In this document: one piece after another, positions 1 to 6,312 of the stretch
Numbering within the stretch: the stretch's first letter is position 1
Layout: every line of letters starts with the position of its first letter
Origin: Fidelibacterota bacterium
GTDB taxonomy: Bacteria; Fidelibacterota; UBA2242
NCBI GenBank assembly: GCA_023229045.1
Contig: JALOAB010000132.1
Span: 1-6,312 of the forward strand
DNA: 6,312 nt
Direction: 5' to 3'
Made by a program: the position numbers and the translations under genes
Notes under the pieces: model-generated
What the model was told of the DNA's origin: nothing
What the model saw: the letters and a program-made list of their open reading frames with translations, nothing else
Database searches by the model: none

Positions 1-2
1 AC

Positions 3-77
3 GACAATGAAAAAACAATGTTTTACTTTACCGGATTAGTCAAAGCGAATGATAGACATCGGATAAGGATTATGTAA
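3..77 (+). CDS. Possible 3' end of an upstream gene (partial, uncertain)
   Basis: An open frame entering from the left edge (frame of base 3) reads about 24 codons and stops at TAA 75-77, overlapping the adaptor start by one base (TAATG). Such an overlap is typical of translationally coupled operon genes, which is the main reason to list it. Against it, the fragment is short, is rich in ATA/AGA/AGG codons that the following genes use less, and matches no family I recognise. A second frame (base 1) is open only to a TAG at 37-39, so the upstream gene could instead end there, or the whole stretch could be a non-coding leader. Product unknown; a regulator or another efflux-related gene would be only a guess. 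Confidence 0.3.
   Translation, partial: DNEKTMFYFTGLVKANDRHRIRIM
65..69 (+). promoter_or_regulatory. Ribosome binding site of the adaptor gene
   Basis: AAGGA lies 7 bases before the ATG at 77, a good Shine-Dalgarno match at normal spacing. It supports this start, which is also the one that gives a Lys-rich N-terminus followed directly by a hydrophobic segment. No -10/-35 promoter or operator can be recognised in the 76 bases upstream. Confidence 0.65.
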
Positions 78-1270
78 TGAAGAAGAAGGCGTTTTTTAGT
101 ATAGCAATCATTTTTGTTTTAATACTGGGCTGGCGAATTACTCTGCTGGTTACCACCGCGAATAAAAAAAGCAGTGGAAATTCCGGCCGTCCGCCTGTGG
201 CAGTCGAGGTAGACAGTGTACGCTTCGGACCATTAACGGAAGTGCGTCAGCTGACCGGTACAATTTATCCACGGTATCAATATATTGTCGCGCCCAAAGT
301 AAGTGGAAGAATCATCAAAATCCAGAAACGTATTGGAGATTGGATCAAAGCCGGTGAGATTATTGCCAATCTCGATGATGCCGAATATCAGCAGGGAGTT
401 ATGGAAGCCGAAGCGAATCTGAAAATTGCCGAAGCCACTCAAAAAGAGGCCCGCATTCAGCTGGATCAGGCGCGTCAGGAAAAGAAACGGGTCGAATCTC
501 TGCATGCGAAAGGGATCGCGGCTCCGGCTGAGTTAGAGGCGGCGGTGTCGAATTATTCAGCCCTGCAGTCGCGTCTGCAACTGGCGCAGGCCCAGGTGGA
601 ACAACGTCGCGCCGCGCTCAGGTCGGCTAAGATTCGCCTGAGTTATACCGTTCTGACGGCAAATCAGCCCGGGTATGTTGGTGAAAGATATGTGGATGAA
701 GGCGCTCTTTTAGCGCCGAATACACCTGTGGTCTCGATAATCGGGATCGATTCGGTGATTGTACGCACCACGATAATCGAACGCGATTATGGTTATATTC
801 AGGTTGGCATGCCGACGACGGTATCGGTTGATGCCTACTCGGGAGAATATTTCACTGGTATAGTTGCCCGGATCGCACCACTTCTCCAGGAAGCGGCGCG
901 GGTTGCTCAGGTCGAAATCGAAGTGACCAACGATCAGATGAAATTGAAACCGGGTATGTTCACCCGGGTTGAGATTATCACAGCCACCCGTGAAAATACC
1001 CAGATTGTGCCCAGCCAGGCGGTAGTCAATCGAAACGGTGAAAATTATATTTTTTTGGTTGATGAAAATGGGCGGATTGCGCGCAGTATTCCGGTAACGA
1101 CTGGAATCGTAACGCCGAAATTAAGTGAAATCGTGGCGCCGGCACTCACCGGTAATGTCATTACATTGGGTCAGCATCTATTAGAAGACAGAAGTCCGAT
1201 TATTATATCGCGGTCGGCTACTTTTAAAGCGGCTTCGCCGGATTCAGCCGCAGGAGAGAAGCGCTCATGA
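77..1270 (+). CDS. RND efflux periplasmic adaptor (membrane fusion protein, HlyD/AcrA type)
   Basis: This is the periplasmic adaptor that links the RND pump to the outer-membrane channel. The 397-residue length is normal for the family. Residues 2-4 are Lys and about 5-27 are hydrophobic (signal or membrane anchor). There is no lipobox and no Cys in the protein, so it is not an AcrA-style lipoprotein. A Gly/Ser/Pro linker (about 30-40) follows. The first lipoyl half is about 69-101 (VAPKVSGRI, then GDWIKAGEIIANLD). An Ala/Glu/Gln/Arg-rich alpha-helical hairpin spans about 103-188 with its turn near HAKGIAAPAEL (143-153). The second lipoyl half is about 189-222 (YVDEGALL), the beta-barrel about 226-305 (LKPGMFTRVEI), and the membrane-proximal domain about 308-380. 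The second lipoyl half reads TANQPGYV where relatives usually have something like RAPFDGVV. The gene overlaps the pump gene by 4 bases, so the partner is clear; substrate is unknown. The N-terminal segment may be cleaved or stay as an anchor. Confidence 0.95.
   Translation: MKKKAFFSIAIIFVLILGWRITLLVTTANKKSSGNSGRPPVAVEVDSVRFGPLTEVRQLTGTIYPRYQYIVAPKVSGRIIKIQKRIGDWIKAGEIIANLDDAEYQQGVMEAEANLKIAEATQKEARIQLDQARQEKKRVESLHAKGIAAPAELEAAVSNYSALQSRLQLAQAQVEQRRAALRSAKIRLSYTVLTANQPGYVGERYVDEGALLAPNTPVVSIIGIDSVIVRTTIIERDYGYIQVGMPTTVSVDAYSGEYFTGIVARIAPLLQEAARVAQVEIEVTNDQMKLKPGMFTRVEIITATRENTQIVPSQAVVNRNGENYIFLVDENGRIARSIPVTTGIVTPKLSEIVAPALTGNVITLGQHLLEDRSPIIISRSATFKAASPDSAAGEKRS
1252..1256 (+). promoter_or_regulatory. 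Ribosome binding site of the RND pump gene
   Basis: AGGAG sits inside the last codons of the adaptor gene, 10 bases before the pump ATG at 1267. With the ATGA overlap (1267-1270) it supports this start and suggests coupled translation of adaptor and pump. Confidence 0.6.
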
Positions 1271-4200
1271 ATATCGCCCGTGGTCCGGTTAATCGTCCTA
1301 TTCTGACGACAGTCGTATTTATCATAATAATTATTTTAGGCGGAGTTTCATTTAATCGTCTGTCGATTGATCTGATGCCGGAAATCGAATACCCGACTAT
1401 ATCGGTCGTGACGAATTATAGCAATGTCGGTCCGCAGGAAATTGAGGAGTCAATTACCCGACCGGTTGAACAAGCCCTGGCCGCAGTACAGGGCGCCGAA
1501 GAAATCACATCGACCTCGAGCGAAGGGGTCAGTGTCGTAAGAGTATTGTTTAACTGGGGAACCGATCTGGATGTTGCGACTGATGATATCCGCGACCGGA
1601 TCGACCGGATAATTGGACGTCTCCCCGAAGATATTGATCGACCGATGATCCGCAAGTTCGATATTTCGACATTTCCGATCATGAATCTGGGAGTCTTCAG
1701 CGGCATGAGTCCGCTGGAACTGCGTCAGATCGTCGAGGATCAGATTAAATACCGCCTTGAACGAGTGCCGGGAGTCGCCTCCGTGGATATTCGCGGCGGC
1801 TTGTACCGTGAAATTCACGTTGATTTATACGCCGATAAAGTCAAGGCGCTGAACATTGCACCGGAAGCCGTATTGGCGGCTTTAGGCAAAGAAAATCGCA
1901 ACATTCCGGCGGGTATCTATAAAAAGGGCAATTATGAAATTTTAGTACGGACTCTGGGCCAATATCATAATCTTGACGAAATCCGCAATACCGTAGTTAC
2001 TGTCAGAAATGGCGCTCCCATTCGTATCAGTGATGTGGCTGAGGTGCAGGATTCCTGGGAAGAGGTCACCAGATTGGTGCGCATCAATGGTCAGGATGCT
2101 TTGCGAATTGCCATTAATAAACAATCGGGCGCCAACACGGTCAATGTAGCCGAAGCCGTCAACGCTGAAATCGAGCGCATCAACCGCGATATACCCCAAA
2201 TCCGGGTTCTGACATTAATGGATACCTCGGTTTACATCAAAAATTCGATTCGCAATGTCGGAAACTCACTTCTGGTCGGCGGCTTCCTGGCGATTTTTAT
2301 ACTTTTTATTTTCTTACGCAATTTTTCCAGCACGATAATTATCTCAACGGCAATTCCGATTTCAATTATTGCTACTTTTGGATTAATGTATTTTGGCGGT
2401 TTTACTCTGAATACAATTACCTTCGGCGGTCTGGCGCTGGGAATCGGGATGTTGGTGGATAATGCGATTGTCGTATTGGAAAATATCTACCGCCATCGCG
2501 AGAGTGGAGTTGATCTGAAGCAGAGTTCCCTGATAGGCACTCAGGAGGTCTGGTCGGCGATTGTTGCCAGCACCCTGACCACCGTTGTGGTCTTTTTTCC
2601 GGTAATCTTTATCCGCGGCGTATCGGGCATCATGTTTCAGCAAATGGCCTATGTGGTCAGCTTTTCATTACTTTGCTCGCTGGTGGTAGCCCTGACTCTG
2701 ATTCCGATGCTTTCTTCTCGTTTTCTGCGTTTTCAACCGGTGCAACATTATAAAAATGAAAATCGCCTGCATCGGATTTATGCCTATAGTGAAGAGACTT
2801 TCCGCAAAATTGAAAAGGCTTATACCCGTCTTCTGCGCTGGGCATTGAATCATAAGAAGACGGTGATTTTCACCGCACTGGGGCTATTGATTGGCGCCAT
2901 AATTCTAACGCGTTTCATCGGTGTGGAACTGATGCCGGCCACGGATGAGGGCGATGTCCGGGTCAATCTCGAGATGGCGGTAGGAACCCGCCTCGAACTC
3001 GTTGATCGGGCGGTAAAAACGGTCGAGGAAGTCATCACTCAAAATGTACCCGAAATGGTTTCGATGGTAGCAAATATCGGCGGCGGATTCTGGGGTTCCG
3101 GTTCGCATACGGCTGATGTGCGGATTAATCTTGTTCCGCGTGGTAAACGCAAGCGCAGTAGCGAACAGATAGCCAATGAACTCCGTTCGATGCTCAGGAA
3201 TTTACCGGGAGTGATGGTCCGAACGCGCGCCGGCCAGGGATTTTTCATAATGCGCATGGGAACATCATCCGCCAATTCGGTTAATGTCGAAGTGCGTGGT
3301 TACGATCTGGAAACTGCAAATCACTTAGCCCGGCAGATCGAATCTATTGTGAAAACGATTCCCGCCATTACCGATACCCGGATTAGCCGGCAGGAGGGTA
3401 GCCCCGAACAGGTAATTCGCATCGATCGGCAGAAAGCGGCTGATCTTGGATTGGATGTTTCGCGGATCGGTGATGCTTTGCAAACCGCGGTTGGCGGCAC
3501 CCAGGCTTCCTATTATCGCGAAGGCGGCAAACAGTATAAAATTTTAGTGCGGCTGAGCGAAGCCGACCGTCAAAATCTGAATGAACTGCTCGACCTGACG
3601 GTCGTCAATAACCGCGGCGAACCGGTCGTCCTGCGGAATGTCGTCAGAGTCATCAACCAGGAAGGACCGGTCTCGATCGAACGCAAAGATCAGGAACGCA
3701 TCATAACCATCGAGGCTAATTTTACCGGTCGCGACATGGGCTCGGTCGTCAATGATATTCGCCGGCAGTTGCGCTACATTCCGATTCCCAAAGATTTCGT
3801 TATCCTGTTTGGCGGCGATTATGAAGAACAGCAGAAAGCCTTCCGTGAATTGCTACTGGGCATGATCCTGGCGCTGTTCCTGATCTATCTGGTCATGGCC
3901 GGTCAATTCGAATCTTTCCGCGATCCGTTTGTGGTATTATTTGCAATCCCGGTGGCGTTGATCGGCATTGTAATAATATTGGTTTTAACCGGGACGATTT
4001 TCAGTATGCAGGCTTTCATCGGTTGTATTATGCTGGCCGGAATTGTAGTCAATAATGCAATTCTGCTGGTAGATTATACGAATCAATTACGGCGGATTCA
4101 TGGCATGCAATTGGTCGAAGCGGTGCAGTTAGCCGGCAGTCGTCGTTTGCGACCGATTCTGATGACGACTCTGACCACCGTATTAGGTTTGTTACCGCTT

Positions 4201-4356
4201 GCATTGGGATTGGGTGAGGGCGGTGAAACCCAGGCTCCCTTAGGGCGTGTAGTCATTGGCGGCCTGTTGAGCTCGACGCTGATTACCCTGGTGCTCGTAC
4301 CGGTCATTTATTCGATTTTTGAAAAAAGACTCGGAAAATCCCGGGAACAAGTATAA
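1267..4356 (+). CDS. Inner-membrane RND efflux transporter, HAE1/AcrB-like (ACR_tran family)
   Basis: This is the ion-driven inner-membrane pump of the tripartite complex. The 1029-residue length is full for the family, and the classic RND duplication is visible: TM1 (about 12-30), a large periplasmic loop (33-330), TM2-TM6 (334-482), a cytoplasmic linker (485-528), TM7 (531-550), a second periplasmic loop (552-858), then TM8-TM12 (860-1016). Family motifs include the N-terminus with PVNRPILTT, DLMPEIEYPTISV (35-47) after TM1, its counterpart VELMPATDEGDV (553-564) after TM7, GLALGIGMLVDNAIVVLEN (388-406) in TM4, AGIVVNNAILLVDY (924-937) in TM10 and RRLRPILMTTLTTVLGLLPL (959-978) in TM11. AcrB's essential Asp407/Asp408/Lys940 align by eye with Asp398/Asn399/Asn929. 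The TM4 motif is unlike the GLIVDGAV form of CzcA-type metal pumps, so a hydrophobic or amphiphilic organic substrate is more likely, but specificity is inferred only. Start chosen from the Shine-Dalgarno site and ATGA overlap. Confidence 0.96.
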   Translation: MNIARGPVNRPILTTVVFIIIIILGGVSFNRLSIDLMPEIEYPTISVVTNYSNVGPQEIEESITRPVEQALAAVQGAEEITSTSSEGVSVVRVLFNWGTDLDVATDDIRDRIDRIIGRLPEDIDRPMIRKFDISTFPIMNLGVFSGMSPLELRQIVEDQIKYRLERVPGVASVDIRGGLYREIHVDLYADKVKALNIAPEAVLAALGKENRNIPAGIYKKGNYEILVRTLGQYHNLDEIRNTVVTVRNGAPIRISDVAEVQDSWEEVTRLVRINGQDALRIAINKQSGANTVNVAEAVNAEIERINRDIPQIRVLTLMDTSVYIKNSIRNVGNSLLVGGFLAIFILFIFLRNFSSTIIISTAIPISIIATFGLMYFGGFTLNTITFGGLALGIGMLVDNAIVVLENIYRHRESGVDLKQSSLIGTQEVWSAIVASTLTTVVVFFPVIFIRGVSGIMFQQMAYVVSFSLLCSLVVALTLIPMLSSRFLRFQPVQHYKNENRLHRIYAYSEETFRKIEKAYTRLLRWALNHKKTVIFTALGLLIGAIILTRFIGVELMPATDEGDVRVNLEMAVGTRLELVDRAVKTVEEVITQNVPEMVSMVANIGGGFWGSGSHTADVRINLVPRGKRKRSSEQIANELRSMLRNLPGVMVRTRAGQGFFIMRMGTSSANSVNVEVRGYDLETANHLARQIESIVKTIPAITDTRISRQEGSPEQVIRIDRQKAADLGLDVSRIGDALQTAVGGTQASYYREGGKQYKILVRLSEADRQNLNELLDLTVVNNRGEPVVLRNVVRVINQEGPVSIERKDQERIITIEANFTGRDMGSVVNDIRRQLRYIPIPKDFVILFGGDYEEQQKAFRELLLGMILALFLIYLVMAGQFESFRDPFVVLFAIPVALIGIVIILVLTGTIFSMQAFIGCIMLAGIVVNNAILLVDYTNQLRRIHGMQLVEAVQLAGSRRLRPILMTTLTTVLGLLPLALGLGEGGETQAPLGRVVIGGLLSSTLITLVLVPVIYSIFEKRLGKSREQV

Positions 4357-4359
4357 TAA

Positions 4360-5871
4360 ATGACTATGAAAAATAAATCAGGAAATTATTTGATTCGCAA
4401 GAAAACATTTTTACTTGTCGGGATTTTGTGCCTGGGTGCCATATCGTCGGTTTTAGCGGCTTCAGGTGATACGCTTTATATCGGAGTGCTGGATGCGATA
4501 TTAATGGGGTTGGAGAATAATTCCACGATTTCCATTCAGCGCCTGGAACCGCTGGTGACAAACACCTATACCCGAGAGCAACAAGCGCCATACGATCCGA
4601 CCATCAGTGTTGAGGCTACGCGGAATGTTATCGAATCGCAACGCCGTTTGGGAGCATTACCAAATCCGCTGGAATTGCGTTTGGAGGATTATTCAGCCGA
4701 TTTGACCATTTCGGAAAGTTTACCAACCGGAACCGACATTGCCATAACGACCGGATTGACCGGTTCAGTTTCGAATCTCTATAAAGATCAGTACACCGGC
4801 ACGGTCGGTCTGACTGTAACGCAATCGTTATTAAGAGGTTTTTCGCCGCGCGCTAATCTGGCCAATCTGCGCAAGGCGCGCCTGGATGTAGACATCTCAC
4901 GCGCCGAACTCAAAGGCGTGGCTGAGGGCGTCATTGCTGAAATCGAGAAAGGTTACTGGACGCTGTATCTGGCCGGGCAGGAGATCGCAATCCAGCAGAA
5001 ATCGCTGGATCTGGCGCTTCAGCAGTTAGCCGAATCGCAGGAGCGCGTCAAGGTTGGCAAACTACCGGAGCTGGAACTGGCGGCAGTTGAAGCCGAAGTT
5101 GCATCGCGGCGCAGTGCCCTGATCGATAGTCAAAGCCATTACGAACAAGCGCGATTGCATTTACTTTACGTTTTGAATCCGCAAGCTGCGAATGTCTGGT
5201 TGAAGATGCCGGTCTTAATTGATGCGCCGTTTATACCGATCGATACGCTCGAATTGCTGGAGATTCATGAAGAGATTGCTATCAAGTTTCGATCTGATTT
5301 ACAGCAAGCTAAATTGTCGCTTAGAAAAGGTGAATTGGAAATCGTAAAGACTAAGAATGGCTTACTGCCCAAATTGGATTTCTTTATCACACTCGGCACG
5401 ACGGCTTATTCCGAAATTTTTAAAAATGCTCTCCCCGATGTCAACAGTCCCTACTATTCGATCGGTGGCGGTCTGGTTTTTTCCCGACCGATTCTCAATC
5501 GTCAGGCTTCAGCGCAATTGGACCGGGCGCGTTATACGCGCGATCAGCAGACTCTGGCGGTCAATAATTTAGAAAAGCTAGTCCAGCACGACATTCGGAT
5601 GGCTTACACCGAAGTTCGGCGCGCCCGTCAACAGATTGAAGCCACCCGGGTGACCCGCGAATTGCAGGAGCGGAAGCTCGCGGCCGAAGTCGAAAAATTC
5701 CGCGTCGGCAAATCGACCAATATCCTGGTTCTGCAAGCCCAGCGCGATTTCACCGCCAGTCAGCTGGACGAAGCCAGCACGATGGTGGCATATTTGAATG
5801 CTTTGGTCAATCTCTACCAGATGGAAGGCTCGCTTCTGGAACGGCGCGGTATCAATCCGCTCCCGGACTAA
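4360..5871 (+). CDS. TolC-like outer-membrane efflux channel (OEP family)
   Basis: This protein forms the outer-membrane and periplasmic duct of the efflux complex, as a trimer in known family members. Residues 1-15 are basic and polar, 16-33 hydrophobic, with a plausible signal peptidase I site after VLA (about residue 33). Cys24 follows Leu and does not form a lipobox. The mature part shows the two-fold OEP repeat. The first has strands with TQSLLRGF (154-161) and long helices about 165-270 containing RVKVGKLPELELAAVEAEV (229-247). The second has strands about 335-375 ending FSRPILNRQASAQLDRAR (374-391), then helices about 392-485 with the matching KFRVGKSTNILVLQAQRD (446-463). The 503-residue length is normal. 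It begins right after two consecutive in-frame stops of the pump gene (TAATAA, 4354-4359). The site ahead is weak (GGGA at 4343-4346), so translation probably depends on coupling; ATG at 4366 (Met3) is an alternative start. It is the last gene of the efflux unit. Confidence 0.93.
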   Translation: MTMKNKSGNYLIRKKTFLLVGILCLGAISSVLAASGDTLYIGVLDAILMGLENNSTISIQRLEPLVTNTYTREQQAPYDPTISVEATRNVIESQRRLGALPNPLELRLEDYSADLTISESLPTGTDIAITTGLTGSVSNLYKDQYTGTVGLTVTQSLLRGFSPRANLANLRKARLDVDISRAELKGVAEGVIAEIEKGYWTLYLAGQEIAIQQKSLDLALQQLAESQERVKVGKLPELELAAVEAEVASRRSALIDSQSHYEQARLHLLYVLNPQAANVWLKMPVLIDAPFIPIDTLELLEIHEEIAIKFRSDLQQAKLSLRKGELEIVKTKNGLLPKLDFFITLGTTAYSEIFKNALPDVNSPYYSIGGGLVFSRPILNRQASAQLDRARYTRDQQTLAVNNLEKLVQHDIRMAYTEVRRARQQIEATRVTRELQERKLAAEVEKFRVGKSTNILVLQAQRDFTASQLDEASTMVAYLNALVNLYQMEGSLLERRGINPLPD

Positions 5872-5922
5872 TCGCGCCACATATCCGATATAAAATTTTC
5901 TGATTTGATTATGTTGGAACGC

Positions 5923-5939
5923 ACTGTCGGCGCGGCAGT
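5923..5939 (+). terminator. Candidate intrinsic terminator after the efflux operon
   Basis: ACTGTCG-GCG-CGGCAGT can fold into a 7-bp stem with one G-U pair and a 3-base loop. It is followed by an AT-rich stretch (AATAATTTT) rather than a clean T run. It lies about 50 bases after the channel stop codon and about 100 before the next gene, where a terminator would be expected. The short stem and interrupted T tract keep this tentative. Confidence 0.4.
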
Positions 5940-5952
5940 AATAATTTTCCAC

Positions 5953-5982
5953 TTGATTTATTTTTAAATATTTCGTAATAAT
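5953..5982 (+). promoter_or_regulatory. Weak candidate sigma70-like promoter for the downstream gene
   Basis: TTGATT (5953-5958) and AATAAT (5977-5982) are separated by 18 bases, matching 4 and 5 positions of the -35 and -10 consensus. The region is AT-rich, so chance matches are likely, and the organism's promoter consensus is unknown. Its position between the candidate hairpin and the next gene is what makes it worth listing. Confidence 0.25.
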
Positions 5983-6027
5983 CGCCGAAATCGAAATTGT
6001 TAACGTTCTTTCAACTCATTAACGATG

Positions 6028-6032
6028 GGAGG
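6028..6032 (+). promoter_or_regulatory. Strong ribosome binding site of the 3'-edge gene
   Basis: GGAGG is the best Shine-Dalgarno match in the window. It lies 5 bases before ATG 6038 and only 2 bases before ATG 6035, so it favours the second of the two adjacent in-frame ATGs. Confidence 0.65.
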
Positions 6033-6037
6033 AAATG

Positions 6038-6312
6038 ATGGAAGATGTTGGTGTGGTTCTGGTAAAATTCGTAGTGCTTTCGGTGGTCTTTGAAGCCGCC
6101 ATGACCCCGATTTTCAACTGGCGCTTTTTCCTGAGACATTTTGAAGGCAAAGGCGTCAAAACTCCGCTGGTGGTTGGTCTGGCGTTCCTGATTTTCTGGA
6201 GTTACGATCTGGATATTATTCGCGATCTTTTAAAAATCTGGGACGATACTGTTAATCTAAGCCTCGGCGGACAATTCATCACGGCGCTTCTGATCGCCGG
6301 TGGCAGTGACGG
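6038..6312 (+). CDS. Small integral membrane protein, unknown function (partial, cut by right edge)
   Basis: The frame is open from ATG 6038 (or 6035, same frame) to the window edge, giving 91 complete codons with no stop. It begins MEDVGVVLVKF. Hydrophobic segments are at about residues 5-25, 42-57 and 77-88+, separated by a charged stretch (FLRHFEGKGVK, 31-41) and an acidic/aromatic stretch (WSYDLDIIRDLLKIWDD, 54-70). The last visible residues are TALLIAGGSDG. A short hydrophobic protein with a Gly-Gly-Ser turn at the end of its last helix recalls small uncharacterised or holin-like membrane proteins, but this is resemblance from memory and no family is assigned. The excellent ribosome binding site and codon use like the preceding genes make it a real gene. 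The 160-base gap containing a candidate terminator suggests it is not part of the efflux operon. Confidence 0.75.
   Translation, partial: MEDVGVVLVKFVVLSVVFEAAMTPIFNWRFFLRHFEGKGVKTPLVVGLAFLIFWSYDLDIIRDLLKIWDDTVNLSLGGQFITALLIAGGSD

Noticed and set aside
12..24. AAAAC-AAT-GTTTT inverted repeat near the left edge
   Set aside because: Only a 5-bp, almost all A-T stem; too weak for a terminator and likely chance in AT-rich sequence.
1450..1818. 122-codon minus-strand open frame inside the pump gene (and shorter ones at 1416-1706, 1942-2199, 2383-2643, 2850-3275 and 4098-4307)
   Set aside because: Shadows of the strongly supported RND coding frame; the translations show no domain-like pattern.
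1267..4356. CzcA-type heavy-metal RND pump as an alternative identity
   Set aside because: TM4 reads LVDNAIVVLEN rather than the GLIVDGAV form of metal pumps, and no His/Met-rich metal-binding stretch is seen in the pump or adaptor.
4429..4434. Cys24 of the channel protein as a lipoprotein lipidation site
   Set aside because: The preceding residues Gly-Ile-Leu do not fit a lipobox (Leu at -1), and a normal signal peptidase I site follows at about residue 33.
5357..5572. 71-codon plus-strand open frame within the channel gene
   Set aside because: Out of frame inside the second OEP repeat, whose own frame carries the conserved motifs.
5578..5952. 124-codon minus-strand open frame reaching into the gap after the channel gene
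   Set aside because: Nearly all of it lies antisense to the clear OEP coding region. Its translation matches no family I know, and no convincing ribosome binding site was seen.

Overview
The window holds a complete, compact tripartite efflux operon of a Gram-negative (diderm) bacterium on the + strand, followed by the start of an unrelated-looking small membrane protein gene. Lineage cannot be named from this sequence. Base composition is roughly balanced, with an AT-rich intergenic region. The presence of a TolC-type outer-membrane channel shows an outer membrane. The protein style fits many environmental diderm groups, and I do not commit to one.

Layout: positions 1-76 are the leader of the operon and may include the last codons of an upstream gene ending in TAATG (stop 75-77, start 77). 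Then come a periplasmic adaptor / membrane fusion protein (77-1270), an inner-membrane RND transporter of the HAE1/AcrB-like type (1267-4356, ATGA overlap with the adaptor), and a TolC-like outer-membrane factor (4360-5871, directly after two in-frame stops). Positions 5872-6034 are an AT-rich gap with a candidate terminator hairpin and a weak candidate promoter. From about 6038 a new gene with a strong Shine-Dalgarno sequence runs off the right edge; it encodes a small, probably multi-spanning membrane protein of unknown function.

How they work together: the RND pump takes substrates from the inner membrane or periplasm using an ion gradient. The adaptor bridges pump and channel, and the outer-membrane factor supplies the exit duct. 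All three components in one tightly packed transcription unit imply a self-sufficient export machine. The substrate (drug, lipid, metabolite or other) cannot be read from the sequence. The most notable sequence detail is that the proton-relay triad known from AcrB (Asp-Asp-Lys) reads Asp-Asn-Asn here. I see no mobile element, CRISPR array, tRNA or rRNA, and no convincing previously undescribed system; this is mostly an ordinary efflux locus.
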